A stretch of DNA of 64,000 nt from Corallium rubrum. Its lineage: Eukaryota; Cnidaria; Anthozoa; Scleralcyonacea; Coralliidae. The translations under genes were made by a program, and so were the position numbers. Location of the stretch: positions 17,564,166-17,628,165 of the forward strand of contig OZ035997.1 in assembly GCA_964035015.1 (NCBI GenBank), written 5' to 3'. The first letter of the stretch is position 1. Each line of letters opens with the position of its first letter. The notes beneath the pieces are model-generated. The model was not told the origin of the DNA and did no database searches. It worked only from the letters and a program-made list of their open reading frames with translations. This document shows, in pieces, positions 10,633-21,700 of this stretch.

Positions 10633-13600
10633 ATTGATTTTTATTACAAATTAAAGAAACATACAAGTGATGGGACTAGCTTAGTAACGTACATAATTAC
10701 GAATAGTGCCTTAAAAGGTCAAGCAAATAAAGAGAAAAGGATAAAATATACAAATATATCCTTTTGTATGAATAGATAGGAAGAGTTAGAATAAGGAAAA
10801 TAAAATCTAAGGTGTGTGGAGCCATGTGAGGACTTAGTGAGTGTGGGGTACTCTTATTTCGAGTCTAATCGTGAAGGGAAGATCAATAAAAGACAACCAG
10901 ACAAACGGACGAATCATTTACAACTAACTAAATACGAAAGGTTCATTCCAACTAGATTTTTCAAAGTTCGAATGACGATATTCAAGTTCGAAGAAAGATA
11001 AAAACGTTTAAAAAGTTAATTAATTATTATAAGTTAATAAACTAATAATAATGTCACTGACATCACAGCTATGTGTCAGGAGAGAAGGTAGCAGAAGCAA
11101 CGGAGTCGGCATCGTAGGCAGGACCGGTTTTACCAGGACGATCTTCAATTGTAACGGGGAGACATCAGAACTGGAAACGGATGAACAAGGACCACCAACG
11201 GAAGAGATGTATGGAGTTTCATCAAGAGGAGTGGCACCACCCAAAACATGGTCGTCAGGGGCAACATTTCCAGAATCAACAACACCAGAGGAGGCAGAAG
11301 TATGCGGAACATCAGTTGGAGCAGCATCACCATCATCAGCCAAACCAAGGTGATCGCGGTAGATATCAGTAGATCCTTGAATCACATCAGAACAGCATAA
11401 TTTCCGGAATAATGAGCGATAGGATTTAGCCATTCCGATGTGACGCAAGATGTTTTCGTTGGAAGGGTACCACGTTCCGAGCGCGCCAATGACGAAACCA
11501 AAAACTTCACACTTCTTGCCTTGGTCGACGAAGAACTGTTTCAAACCCGCGTATTTGGTTATTTTACGTTCTTCCGCCATACGAAGAGCGTCGACGTCAT
11601 TGTCAAAGGGACAACAAACATCAATAATGATAACATTGTTGTTATCCACAATGACAATATCAGGGCGAAGAAGGGAGTTGGATCCAACGACCGTCTGATC
11701 AATGGAGACAGTGCCAAACCTAACTGCATTAGAAATGCGGGCCACGATCTTGTTGTGGCGACGAGTGATGTTGACCATGTTCATGTTCGGTTTGCAATGG
11801 CACAGAACGTGAGGAAGGGTCTCTGTAGATGAGCATTGACGGCATTTTGGACTTGCATTGGACCAGCGGCTCTTGACACTATTCAGCGGAATACAGTTAA
11901 GGCGGGCACAGTGAATAAAACGCCAGTCCTTGAAGCGTAGGTTAAGGCCATTGTATTGCCACGTTGAGCCGTTAGCGAAGGTGTCAAGAGTAAGTGCGCG
12001 GGCTACTTTACCGTGATCGGGAAGAGATAGCAGAGTGGAGGCATACTGATCCTGAACATAAAAATGGAGAAATCTGCTAGCGTTCTTAACAGCCACAGGG
12101 TCAGATTCTGGTGAGGATAGAGTAGGAAGTGCGTTGTCGTTGAACTGGATCTGAACACCGAGCTTGTGCATTGATTGACGGGTTCTAGTCCAGATGGAAC
12201 GGACGCGATAGTGGATTTTCTTGAGCCGATCATCAGGCAGGTAGGACAGGTAATTGGACTTGAGAGCTTGTGTAGGAGTGGATTGAGAAGCATGTGTCAC
12301 GGTTTGAGCTAGTTCAGCATTGGCGATGTGGACCACCGCAGGATCAGAAGACGAAAGGATTTTCACAGCATGGATGATAGCTTGGGCATCAGCTTCTTTA
12401 ACAGGGTCAAGAAGTCCCAAACCACCAACACGTTTGTGAGAGAAGATATACGATACAGAAGCACGAGTTGGAAGAGAGCAAATCCTTCGGATGGTGGCAA
12501 CAAGCAGCGTGCGATATTCACGGAGATGGACCAAATTTGGAAAACGAGCACGGAGGGCGAAGGTAAGGGAGGGTTGGAGGAAAGTTCGAATCATGTCAAG
12601 TTTCTGCCAAGGCGCAAGTTGGGACAGCTCAATCTTACCCAAATCACGAGAAATGGTCTGGACTAGATCAGCGATGTTATCAGGATCGTGGATGAGACCA
12701 ATCGGAACACCAAGATATTTATAGGGGTTTTCACGATCTAGAGGAGGGATGACTTTGTCTTGAACCACGAAATCATTCATTTCAAAGTTCTCTGGATACA
12801 GATCCTTTCTTTTGGAGCATGTCAGACTAATCGACGCACATTTATCAGGGCGGAAAGACAGACCAAGGATCGAAGCGGTAGAAGAGGCAGCATCCAGGAG
12901 TTTCTGAAGGCGATCTTCTTGCCTGGAGATGATAATGAGGTCATCTGCATAGGCAAGTACAGAAAAAGGAGTGCCATGATGTTTGGCAGAACCAGAAGTG
13001 GACGTTGTGGACTTGATGGTACGGAGGATGATATCGATGGTCAGGTTGAAGATGATAGGACTAAGAGGACACCCTTGCTTGACGCCAGAAAGGACAGGAA
13101 TGTCAGCAGTGAGAGTGGAAGGTGTACGAATTTGGGTAGAGGCACCATTGTAGGAGTTGGTGATCATGTCAATGAGAGGTTGACGGACACCCATGTGGGA
13201 CAAGGTGGTGGTGATAGTGGAATGAGGTATGCTCCCAAAAGCATTTCTTAGATCAAGCCAAGCAACAAACACATTCTTCTGGTTTCTACGAGCATCTCCG
13301 ATGATGGACTGAAGAAATGAATGTTCGTAGCAACCCTCAGATGGACGGGCACTTTCCTGCTCGTTGGAAAGAAGGTCGTGGTTGATGGCCCAGGAAGTCA
13401 GGCATTTCGCAATGATTCCCAAGACCAACTTGTACAAACAAGAGATCAAGGCAATGGGTCTGAAGTTGGACGGATCATCTGTGGGGCCTTTCTTGTAGAT
13501 CAGGACCGTAGTGGCTGATTTCCAAGCTGGAGGCACGTCTAGCTTCCTGAAGCAGTGTTGAAAAAGAAGAGCCAGGATGGAGCAAGAAGGATCAATACAC

Positions 13601-16577
13601 TTTAAGTGGCGATATTCAACACGGTCAGGACCAGGGGATGTGTTTGCTGCAGAACGAAGTTTACGGCGTAGTTCCTCGGCAGAAGGGGCAGAGAAGAGGA
13701 AATCATCACTAGGAGCAGGTGTTATGAGCTCGGACAGTTTGGCTTTAAGGGCTGCGGTGTCACATTGACGGAGAGAAAAGGTGTCTCGGAAAAAGGACTC
13801 GGCGGAGTCGGTCGTACCAGAGTAGGATGGACTATCAGGAGACAAGATCTTGCGGGCAGCCCTTTTCTTAGAGTGACGGTAAAGTGTCTGTATGCGTTGA
13901 GCGGCAACTCTGTTGAACAGCAAAGGGCGATGGCGGAAGGCAGGACGACGGCCAGAAGGACGATTGAGGCGAGGAAGAGGTTGAGGACGACGGATGGACG
14001 AAGAAGACACGTCGGAGATTTTAACAGCGAGGGAGCATGATTCGGTTGCAAACTCGTCGCAAGAAGAGCAAAAGTCAGACCATGAAAGGTCACCAGAAAA
14101 AATGGAGGTCCACTTAGAACGGAAGGCGTTGCATTCCTGTTGGATTTCTGGTGGCACAGATTGAGGTTGTGAGGCGGAAGGGTCTTCAGTTTTATCCACG
14201 AAGGAGGAGGGCTCAACAGAAGGAGAGACAGGTGAAGCAGGTTGGGCAGGCGATGCAGGCCAATCAGGAGGATCAGGCGAGACAGGCGGGGCTGGCGGAG
14301 ATGGCGAAACAGGAGGAGCAGGTACCACGGACGAGGGAGTCGACAGGGATGAAAAAGACAAGGAGTCAGACGATGGGCTGAGAGGTGAGTGAATGTTGGG
14401 CATGGAAGAGCAACAGGAGGAGAAAAAATCAGCAGCTACAGCTCTTGAAGGACGTCTCGGGTAAGGATTGGTGGCCAAAGGTTCAAAACGAGGTGAGACA
14501 TCATGGGTAGATGGGTGCGAAAAGGAAGGAGATCCAATGGAACGAGGGTCTTGAGGCGGAGTGGAAGGTGGAATAAGACGACAGTCATTGATGAAACGGG
14601 ACAGGGACGAAGGAACAAGGGAAGAGGACTGGGGAATGATTATATGTGAGATAATAACACGATCTGGAGAGATGTTGACAATCGGGGGTGAAGGAGGGTT
14701 GGATTCCATCGGAGCTGGATGAGATGAACTTGAAAGGCCAGTCTTGAATTCAGAACCAGTGGGGGAAGCTGTTGTGTAGATTGAAGGAATTTGAGTAAGA
14801 GGTGATAACGGAGGAGGAACAACAAAGGCATTGTCATTATCAGTACAGTTCGAACCAAGGTCAGGTGAAATGAAACAGGAACTGGAGTCGGCCATAGACT
14901 TAGGAGGGCTGATAAATGAAAGAGTCCGAGGAGCCACAGGAGATGAATTAGACGAATGACATGAAGGAAGAAGTGGGTCAATCAGCTGCGAGAGAGACGG
15001 AGTTTGAACTGAATGACACGTAGGGTTACAGGATGTTGATGAGACATCAGCAGCTGGAGAATGTTGAGGTGGAGGACGGGCAGGACGTGATCTTGTAGAA
15101 CGAGGTAGAAAACGGGAGGATGAGGACGCATCAGAATCAACCAAGAATGGATCAGGAAAAATGTTAGAAGGTTGTTGTGAGGTCTCAGAAGGTTGTGATT
15201 CATCAGGAAGACTTGTAGAAACAGAGTTGATTGTAGACAAGATAGGAGATGAACTTGGGCTCGGCGGGGAAAATTTGGATTTCTTCTTTTTAGAAATACC
15301 ATGTGTACGACTGCAGTGGACGCTGACAGATTTGGCATCCGGAAAATCTTGTTTACAAACAGAGCAATAACCAGAGGCCTGGAGGAGAGTTGACGGGTAA
15401 ATGTTTTCAAAATGACGCTTAAAATTAGGAAAACTGGCAATAATATTGTCACAGATACAGCAGTGAAACTTTTTTCCTTCAGGGTACGAGCGAACTACAG
15501 AGACGGACTTTATGGATAAATCTTCAACTAGGTGACGTTTTGCGCGATGGACACCGAGACCACCTTGAGTGGACGAAAGAAATTTACACTCCGGGCAATT
15601 AAACATTTTAGGAACCGCAGCCATGGCGACGAATAATTAGGGAATTCCTCTTACACGCTACAAGTTAGAAAGCCGAATAAAAAACCAAACCAATTGAACA
15701 AAAGATATCAAATTTTGTCCAAATGTTAGGAAAAGTCATGCGATGAACTAGATATCGGTGAAAAGTTTGTAGGAAGCTCGTAGAGCGAGCGCGAAGATGA
15801 AAAATAATCCAAAGGTGACAGCCAAGTCGATGAATAATAAAAACTTTACGGCCGAAAACGGGAGAGACGATAATTCCAAAAATATGCAGCTAGGTAATCC
15901 AATGATAGAATCAATAGAAAGAGGACGATGTAGCGAACAATTTGGGTTGAAAATAACAAAATAGAGGCCACGGAGAGCGAGAAAATTCGAATTTAGTTGT
16001 TGCTAGGCAACGTAAGCACAGACAAGGTGAAGCCAACGGTCAAATGGGAAAAGATGAATAATTCAAATTTGACTGTATAGATCCGGATGAAACTTGGTGG
16101 AAATGAAGCAAATGACAAAACCAAAGTATTGAAGAAGTTTCAGAACACCAGCTTTAAAATTGAAGAAGATATGTCAAAAATATTAATTCGCGAGATTGTA
16201 AACAAACAAGGCCAACGAACCAAAAATAGATATATGAATAATTCAAATTTCCCGCTGTGCATGAAAAATAAAAGTAGACTGTAGAACAGGAACAGTTCAA
16301 TGAAAGTACTGATGAAGTAGCAAGGCGACGAACGAAGTAAAACCAAAGATAAAATGAAAATCAAAATCTTGAAATCACTGACGAGACAGGAACAAACGGC
16401 CAAATATAGAGATCAAAAATAAAACCACGGACGTTGAAAAAACACTCCAAAAATGATACCACAATGATCACAATATTCTTACCAGTAGAAAAATAAAAAA
16501 AAGCATCAACGGAAACCCAATGGATAGTAATGTAAGGAGGACAGAGACCGGGAGCACACTACATGTACACTACATCT
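10633..16577 (-). mobile_element. Utopia-1, RLE-type LINE inserted in U2
   Basis: 5945 bp between U2 nt 36 (right) and nt 39 (left), so two target bases (TA) are missing and there is no duplication. One long frame (11020-15624) carries zinc fingers, RT and a restriction-like endonuclease. The 3' UTR is 10633-11019. The 5' UTR is 15625-16577, AT-rich with no frame. The domain order and U2 target match the published Utopia family of R2-group elements. The name rests on that match and not on a search. Confidence 0.9.
11020..15624 (-). CDS. Utopia-1 polyprotein: zinc fingers, reverse transcriptase, restriction-like endonuclease
   Basis: A single intact 1534-codon frame. The N-terminus has three C2H2-like fingers at about residues 8-110 (FNCPECKFL...H..KRH, FHCCICDN, GYCSVCKQDF...H...TH). 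Next comes a long S/P-rich linker (about 110-490), then RT with PGPDRVEYRHLK, FRPIALISC, GVKQGCPLSP and AYADDLIII at about 888-896. A CX2CX7HX4C-type knuckle (CRQCSSTETLPHVLCHC) lies at about 1260, and the endonuclease follows with RPDIVIVD, IDVCCPFDND (about 1337) and KITKYAGL. In R2-type elements the fingers and RLE recognise and nick the target, and RT primes from the nick. All catalytic motifs seen are intact, so this copy may be active. Confidence 0.93.
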   Translation of the reverse strand: MAAVPKMFNCPECKFLSSTQGGLGVHRAKRHLVEDLSIKSVSVVRSYPEGKKFHCCICDNIIASFPNFKRHFENIYPSTLLQASGYCSVCKQDFPDAKSVSVHCSRTHGISKKKKSKFSPPSPSSSPILSTINSVSTSLPDESQPSETSQQPSNIFPDPFLVDSDASSSSRFLPRSTRSRPARPPPQHSPAADVSSTSCNPTCHSVQTPSLSQLIDPLLPSCHSSNSSPVAPRTLSFISPPKSMADSSSCFISPDLGSNCTDNDNAFVVPPPLSPLTQIPSIYTTASPTGSEFKTGLSSSSHPAPMESNPPSPPIVNISPDRVIISHIIIPQSSSLVPSSLSRFINDCRLIPPSTPPQDPRSIGSPSFSHPSTHDVSPRFEPLATNPYPRRPSRAVAADFFSSCCSSMPNIHSPLSPSSDSLSFSSLSTPSSVVPAPPVSPSPPAPPVSPDPPDWPASPAQPASPVSPSVEPSSFVDKTEDPSASQPQSVPPEIQQECNAFRSKWTSIFSGDLSWSDFCSSCDEFATESCSLAVKISDVSSSSIRRPQPLPRLNRPSGRRPAFRHRPLLFNRVAAQRIQTLYRHSKKRAARKILSPDSPSYSGTTDSAESFFRDTFSLRQCDTAALKAKLSELITPAPSDDFLFSAPSAEELRRKLRSAANTSPGPDRVEYRHLKCIDPSCSILALLFQHCFRKLDVPPAWKSATTVLIYKKGPTDDPSNFRPIALISCLYKLVLGIIAKCLTSWAINHDLLSNEQESARPSEGCYEHSFLQSIIGDARRNQKNVFVAWLDLRNAFGSIPHSTITTTLSHMGVRQPLIDMITNSYNGASTQIRTPSTLTADIPVLSGVKQGCPLSPIIFNLTIDIILRTIKSTTSTSGSAKHHGTPFSVLAYADDLIIISRQEDRLQKLLDAASSTASILGLSFRPDKCASISLTCSKRKDLYPENFEMNDFVVQDKVIPPLDRENPYKYLGVPIGLIHDPDNIADLVQTISRDLGKIELSQLAPWQKLDMIRTFLQPSLTFALRARFPNLVHLREYRTLLVATIRRICSLPTRASVSYIFSHKRVGGLGLLDPVKEADAQAIIHAVKILSSSDPAVVHIANAELAQTVTHASQSTPTQALKSNYLSYLPDDRLKKIHYRVRSIWTRTRQSMHKLGVQIQFNDNALPTLSSPESDPVAVKNASRFLHFYVQDQYASTLLSLPDHGKVARALTLDTFANGSTWQYNGLNLRFKDWRFIHCARLNCIPLNSVKSRWSNASPKCRQCSSTETLPHVLCHCKPNMNMVNITRRHNKIVARISNAVRFGTVSIDQTVVGSNSLLRPDIVIVDNNNVIIIDVCCPFDNDVDALRMAEERKITKYAGLKQFFVDQGKKCEVFGFVIGALGTWYPSNENILRHIGMAKSYRSLFRKLCCSDVIQGSTDIYRDHLGLADDGDAAPTDVPHTSASSGVVDSGNVAPDDHVLGGATPLDETPYISSVGGPCSSVSSSDVSPLQLKIVLVKPVLPTMPTPLLLLPSLLTHSCDVSDIIISLLTYNN

Positions 16578-16591
16578 CTACACTTGATCTT
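16578..16591 (-). pseudogene. U2: U2 fragment nt 23-36 (locus 1)
   Basis: Fourteen bases, AAGATCAAGTGTAG, left between S2 and Utopia-1. It ends inside GUAGUA, showing the upper-strand break of Utopia-1 at nt 36. Confidence 0.88.
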
Positions 16592-16962
16592 GTATTGAAG
16601 GGACAAGATCTGGTGCCCCACACCCCCATAAGGGAGCCACGTTAGTGGGATCGACTCTTCCGCCAAGCCTTTACCCACTCGCCAGCCACCCGTCGGGCCT
16701 CTGGAACGCCATAGGGATGTGCAGTGGCGTCATACGGGAGCAGTGCGTTCCCTCGACAGACCGTCTGTTAGGACTGCCTACGCTTAGTGCAATCTCGGGC
16801 TCCCTAAAGCCGAACCTATTGCCGTCACTAGTAGTCCGAAGACTACATCATAGATCATAGGCGAGGCTAGTCTTGCCATCACTAGTAGCCGAGGAGCATG
16901 CGAGCTACATCATAGATCATAGGCGAACTGGTATTCCATCACCGGAATCCGTTCATGGACTT
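16592..16962 (-). mobile_element. S2, short U2-inserted element
   Basis: About 370 bp, the uninterrupted version of S1. It lies between U2 nt 22-25 and nt 23. It has no long frame. It shares a repeated block (CATCATAGATCATAGGCGA at 16848-16866 and 16909-16927) that may be an internal duplication. Its 3' end reads CCCTTCAATAC before the U2 AAGATC. Its parent element is not in this window. Confidence 0.78.
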
Positions 16963-16984
16963 AGCCAATAGGCCGAGAAGCGAT
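16963..16984 (-). pseudogene. U2: U2 5' fragment nt 1-22 (locus 1)
   Basis: The 5' end of the U2 copy split by S2 and Utopia-1. The RNA start is at 16984, with the promoter region to its right. Confidence 0.93.
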
Positions 16985-17032
16985 AACGACCAATAAAAAA
17001 GTTATGTTTTGCCTGGGAAGAAGCTGAAGGAA

Positions 17033-17042
17033 CGATGTGGTT
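17033..17042 (-). promoter_or_regulatory. Candidate PSE of U2 (unit B)
   Basis: CGATGTGGTT on the plus strand, 49-58 bp upstream of the U2 start, as in the other units. Confidence 0.6.
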
Positions 17043-17100
17043 CGGCCCAGGTCAGCCCACGCGCTCGAAGCGTCTGAAAGAAAAAAAAAAGGAAAAAGGT

Positions 17101-17126
17101 GTCTACAACACAGGGTATTCCCAGGT

Positions 17127-17157
<31 letters not shown>

Positions 17158-17218
17158 CCAGGCGTAACTTCGGTGATCAGACGACAACCGGTGCTTTCCC
17201 GGTGGTATGGTCCTAGAC
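17101..17218 (-). rRNA. 5S rRNA: 5S rRNA, diverged copy (unit B)
   Basis: 118 nt, but with several changes from the other copies: GTCTAGGACC at the start, GAAGTTACGCCTGG in the centre, and GACCACCTGGG in box C. The changes hit paired and promoter bases, so this copy may be a pseudogene. The minus-strand T-run downstream is kept. Confidence 0.9.
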
Positions 17219-17240
17219 ATTCGAAGAGGTGAAAATATCG

Positions 17241-17248
17241 CTTTTATA
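17241..17248 (-). promoter_or_regulatory. 5S upstream TATA box (unit B)
   Basis: TATAAAAG, 23-30 bp upstream of the 5S start. Confidence 0.6.
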
Positions 17249-17368
17249 GCGGTTGTTCGGCGATGTGGCACGAGAGGTCGACGAGGAACATAAGAACGGT
17301 GAAATCGAATGTTCCACGAAGCTGTGTGCTCGCATTGGAGGAGTTTGCTTTTCGATTGGTTCGTTGTA

Positions 17369-17416
17369 AGGGGACGAGCGTGAACGCAGCGCAGGTCCCC
17401 ACTACCAGAAATTATA

Positions 17417-17448
<32 letters not shown>

Positions 17449-17537
17449 GGAGTCAACCCAGTCGAAGTGCAATGAGAGGGCCTCATCCTGAGAGGACTTC
17501 CTTGTTGATCAAAGTACCTCTCGCGTCAGGTAAGTAT
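17369..17537 (-). ncRNA. U1: U1 snRNA with a 5-bp insertion (unit B)
   Basis: Starts ATACTTACCTG and follows the other copies, but is 169 nt because the 3' stem holds an extra CGCTG-like block (GAACGCAGCGCAGG on the plus strand near 17391-17404). The insertion sits in stem-loop IV and breaks its symmetry. Confidence 0.9.
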
Positions 17538-17586
17538 GCATGTGTTTGTTGCAGAAAGCCTATGACCGGGAACTACGAGTCAGCGG

Positions 17587-17595
17587 CATGTGGTT
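17587..17595 (-). promoter_or_regulatory. Candidate PSE of U1 (unit B)
   Basis: CATGTGGTT on the plus strand, 50-58 bp upstream of the U1 start. Confidence 0.6.
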
Positions 17596-17858
17596 AATAG
17601 GGTGATTTGTCGGCAACTTAATTTCGGCAGCCAGAATGCCAAGTAAGCAAAAATGACGAAAGAAACGTGCTTACCTCTCCCGGTCTTTAACAACGGTGTT
17701 GTCGTGCGGCGTCGAACTCGATGTGTGCGGGTGGACTGAAGCCGGTTTTTGTTGATATCTGTAAAAATATAAACAATTGATGTGCAATTTTGTGCACAAT
17801 TTTGTGCAATTGATGTGCAAAATTGATTGAATTTTCGATGGTGATGTTCTTCCCCAAA

Positions 17859-18028
17859 GGGAAGAGGGCCGTACTCGGAGGTAGTGCAATACCGAGACAA
17901 CCCGTGGCCAGGGCGAGGCAAGCTTCAATCCCATGGCTGAAGCCCAAAAATCAGTTTAATATATGAGCCAGGCGTTGCCTGGCATATCAGATATTAAGCT
18001 AATAAGAACAGATACTACACTTGATCTT
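17859..18028 (-). pseudogene. U2: U2 fragment nt 23-192 (locus 2)
   Basis: All of U2 except its first 22 nt, cut where K1 begins. The 3' flank differs from the other units: the spacer at 17760-17830 repeats GATGTGCAATTTTGTGCA-like blocks. The matching 5' fragment is missing, because the K1 right end joins spacer DNA at about 30254. Confidence 0.94.
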
Positions 18029-18700
18029 GTTTCGGGTTTAAGTCCTCACGATTGACTAATGGACTCGACGGTGCAAATGAGCCCTGAAACCGTGTGAATG
18101 AGAACTTATCCTGCGGAGGTGGCTACTAGCCACATGGATTTCACATGAGGGATGTGGACCCTCCTCCAACGCCTGATAAGACACATGGGTGTGCAAATGG
18201 TCTTACAAATGGCCTTATGAGAAAATTAAATGGATTGGATAATGTGATGTGACGAGCCACACAGGCCAGAGCAAAGCTCAGGAAAAAAACTCACCGGGTG
18301 TTTGCCCAAATCGGAGGTGGACCTCTGGCTTAACGTCCTTATCCGAGAAGACGACGCCAGGTCAAAAGTCCTGACAATTTGCCAAAAACTAAGGAGATCT
18401 CCGTGTATCTCCCCAACAAAGTTGAGGTCAACGGCGCTATCCCCTAAGGCGGGACAAGGAAAGTAAGCCAATTAAGTCGACCCTCCATGCCTCGCGGAAA
18501 ACAGTAGATATCCTAATTAAAAAAAAGGCCTAAAGACACCCAAACCGTAGTATGGGCAAAGCTTCGACTCGCCTCAACCGATACCGAACGGTACCGGGAG
18601 ACACCTAAAAAGTCGGTCTTTCCAGGAGTCAAAAGCTAAGAAGAAACCAAGGGAGGACAACGCGTTAAAAAAAGTAAAAAACAGCCAGAATGCCATAATA

Positions 18701-21700
18701 TTAGCGCAGCGCCGCATGCAGCACTAGATCGCCATACATGTTCGCGGACCCAAATGCCCCTCCAGCGAGCCAAACCTCCTCATAGACAACTGCACGACAG
18801 TGCTGTTTCTGAACATGTAAGAGGAACGCGAACGATGACATGATCTTCCTAATTGTACGATCGAGGTCAGGGTGGACACCGTCGAAACGGTATTCATTGC
18901 GGGCAAGCCAAATGCCATGGTGAGCTATGCCCATCAAGGCAGAATAGCCAAGTGGTACTGGAGAACCCTTGTCGAATCCTAACAAAATGTCGCATGGAGT
19001 TGGGCGACCGAAGGATGGATCAAAACGACGCAGCTGACGATCGAACCAATCCACCACACCGGATGAAAAAGGGCATTCCGTGAAGAGATGTAATAGATCC
19101 TCCATCGCCCCACAAAAACACAGTGGGTTCATGTACATACCAAATCGTACCAAGCGATCTGCCGTTGGCAGAACAGCATGGGTGACAAGCCAGGAGGTAT
19201 CCAGCACAGGGCGAAGAAATTTCCATAGTCCCATGCAAGCCCTGATGTGACCCCATGATATGCCAATCATATCGAAGCTGCGATACTTTTCTACACACCG
19301 ATGTGGCTGGCACCGCTCAGTGAGAGTGTAAGCCAAACGAGCTGTGAGATCACCCAGAGCAATGGGGTCCTGCCGTGGATGCGGAACAATCGAAACACCA
19401 AAGGCTTCGTGGCCCCCAACCTCGTACCAAGCTGCTAAGACTGAGCGATAAAACGGCGGAATACGTCGAAGGGTTGTTTCAGGGACATTAGCGAGATCAA
19501 AAACGCGCTCGACGGGGTTGGCCAAAAAAGCTCTCCGGAGATAGTACCGAAAAAAGCATTGCCAACCACGATTCGGACCAAGAAAAAATCGTTCTACCCA
19601 TAAAATCCGCAGAGACGCCAGTTTTCGGGACAGGTCCACGACTCCCAGCCCACCATGTTTACGTAACTGCGTTACCGATGAGCGACTTATCCATTCCCGC
19701 TTTTTGCTCCAAACGAAGGGGAAGATGAGGCGATTGATTTCTCTGATAACAGAGTCCGGCGTCACCGATACCAAAGCCAAGTACCAGAACAAGCTAAAAC
19801 CAAGCATATTTGCGATTAGCGCCCTGCCGCCCAATGACAACTGATGCTGTTTCCATGACACCAACATCACCTCAAGCTTTTTTATCGCTACACTCCATTC
19901 CTCTACACCGTCATTGGCAAGCCGGCTTCCCAGTGCATGGATATGACTTGACGACCATCTCAACTGGACAGGAAAGGGAGTGCGGGACGACCAAGGACCC
20001 AAAAGAAGGCCGTAACACTTGGCCAAGTTAAGCTTCGCCCCGGAGGCACGCTCATATCGGTCAAACAGTGCAAAAAGAGCAAGAATGGAACTGTCCGATG
20101 TGACCAAAACGGATGTATCATCCGCATATTGGGAAATCTTGGATCGCTGGCATCCACCAGGGAGGGGAAAACCATCTATCTCAGGGTGAGCACGAATGGC
20201 ACACGCTAATGTCTCAACCACTAAAACGTAAAGCAAAGGTGAAAGAGGGCACCCTTGTTGCACACCCCGAGAAACTGGAAAAAACTCTGTCAGGAATCCA
20301 TTAACCAAGACAGCAGAAGAAACGTCAGCGTACAAAACACTGATCCATTTGCAAAAAGAAGGGCCGAGACCCATCTTAACGAGAACCTTCTCCAGGTAGG
20401 ACCACTCGACCCGGTCAAAAGCTTTTTCTTGGTCTAAGGATAGGACAGCTGCGGAGATGTGCTCCGAATTGGCAAACTGAACAACATCTTGTAACAGGCG
20501 AACATTCTCATCCATAAAACGACCGGGGACGCCACACGACTGATCGGGAGAGACAACGGTACCAATCACCTGCAGCAACCGATTAGCTAAGGCCTTAGCG
20601 GCAATTTTGTACTCTACACAGAGCAGCGTAATCGGCCGCCAGTTTGCCGTATTCAGCGGATCTTCCTTCTTATATAAAGGAGTTATAGCACCAGACCGTT
20701 GAGACCGAGATAGCTTACCGTTGCGATAACAGGTATTGAGGACGTTTACTAGGTCTGAGCCAAACACACGCCAAAAACGAATATAAAATTCGGCTGGCAA
20801 CCGATCTATCCCAGGGGACTTCTGCTTAGGCATTTGCCCTAGTGCGGCCAGGCATTCCTGTTCTGTTAAATCACCCTCTCACGAATCAGAATCAGCCTGA
20901 GAGAGACGACGTTCCAGCGAATCAAGGAAGGTAACCTGCTCTTCCGCGACCAACTGGGTTGAGCTGAACAAGAGGAAATAATAATCCCGCCATATTCTTT
21001 TCATCTCCTTTGATGTTGAGACGACCAGACCATCAGGTCGGCGGACCCCACGGATAACATCTTTTTGGTGCTGAAGCGTTTCCTGGCAAAAAAAGTAAGC
21101 AGAAGAAGTTTCACCCTCCTCCGCCCACCTTATATAGGCCCGCACACGCGCTCCATGCACCCTGGACTGTAGCTCCTGCGCAAGTAACTCTTTTGCCTCT
21201 GCAAGCTCTTGGTGCACCGATTCGCCATTATTAAGGCGACGTTGTAAATGGAAGATCACGGCGCTATTCGAATCAACCCTAGCTCGCTTAGCTGCGGCTT
21301 TTTCTCGGGAAAATTGCCGAATGAAACGCTTTAGGCGTACCTTTCCCGCATCCCACCAAGCCGAAACGAACGTAAAATGCTGACGTTGAGTACGCCACTG
21401 TTCCCACAGATCGGTAACACCATCGCAAAACGACTGATCCTTGAGATGAGACGTATTAAATTTCCACAGACCTGGACCATGCTCAACCGACGAAGGGAGA
21501 CTGATTTTCATGTACACATAGGCATGATCCGAACGAAAGAAAGGCAGAATATCAATGGTTGTCACATGCGGCAAAAGCTCCTGTGGCAACCAGATCATGT
21601 CGATCTGCGACCCTTGGGCGCCATTTGGGCGATGCCATGAATATTCCGATACACCCGGATGCTTAATCCGCCATACATCACAGAGGTCATAGGCAGACAT

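Noticed and set aside
11051..15370. Many plus-strand frames opposite Utopia-1
   Set aside because: They are antisense of the intact 1534-codon frame, with repetitive Q/R-rich translations.
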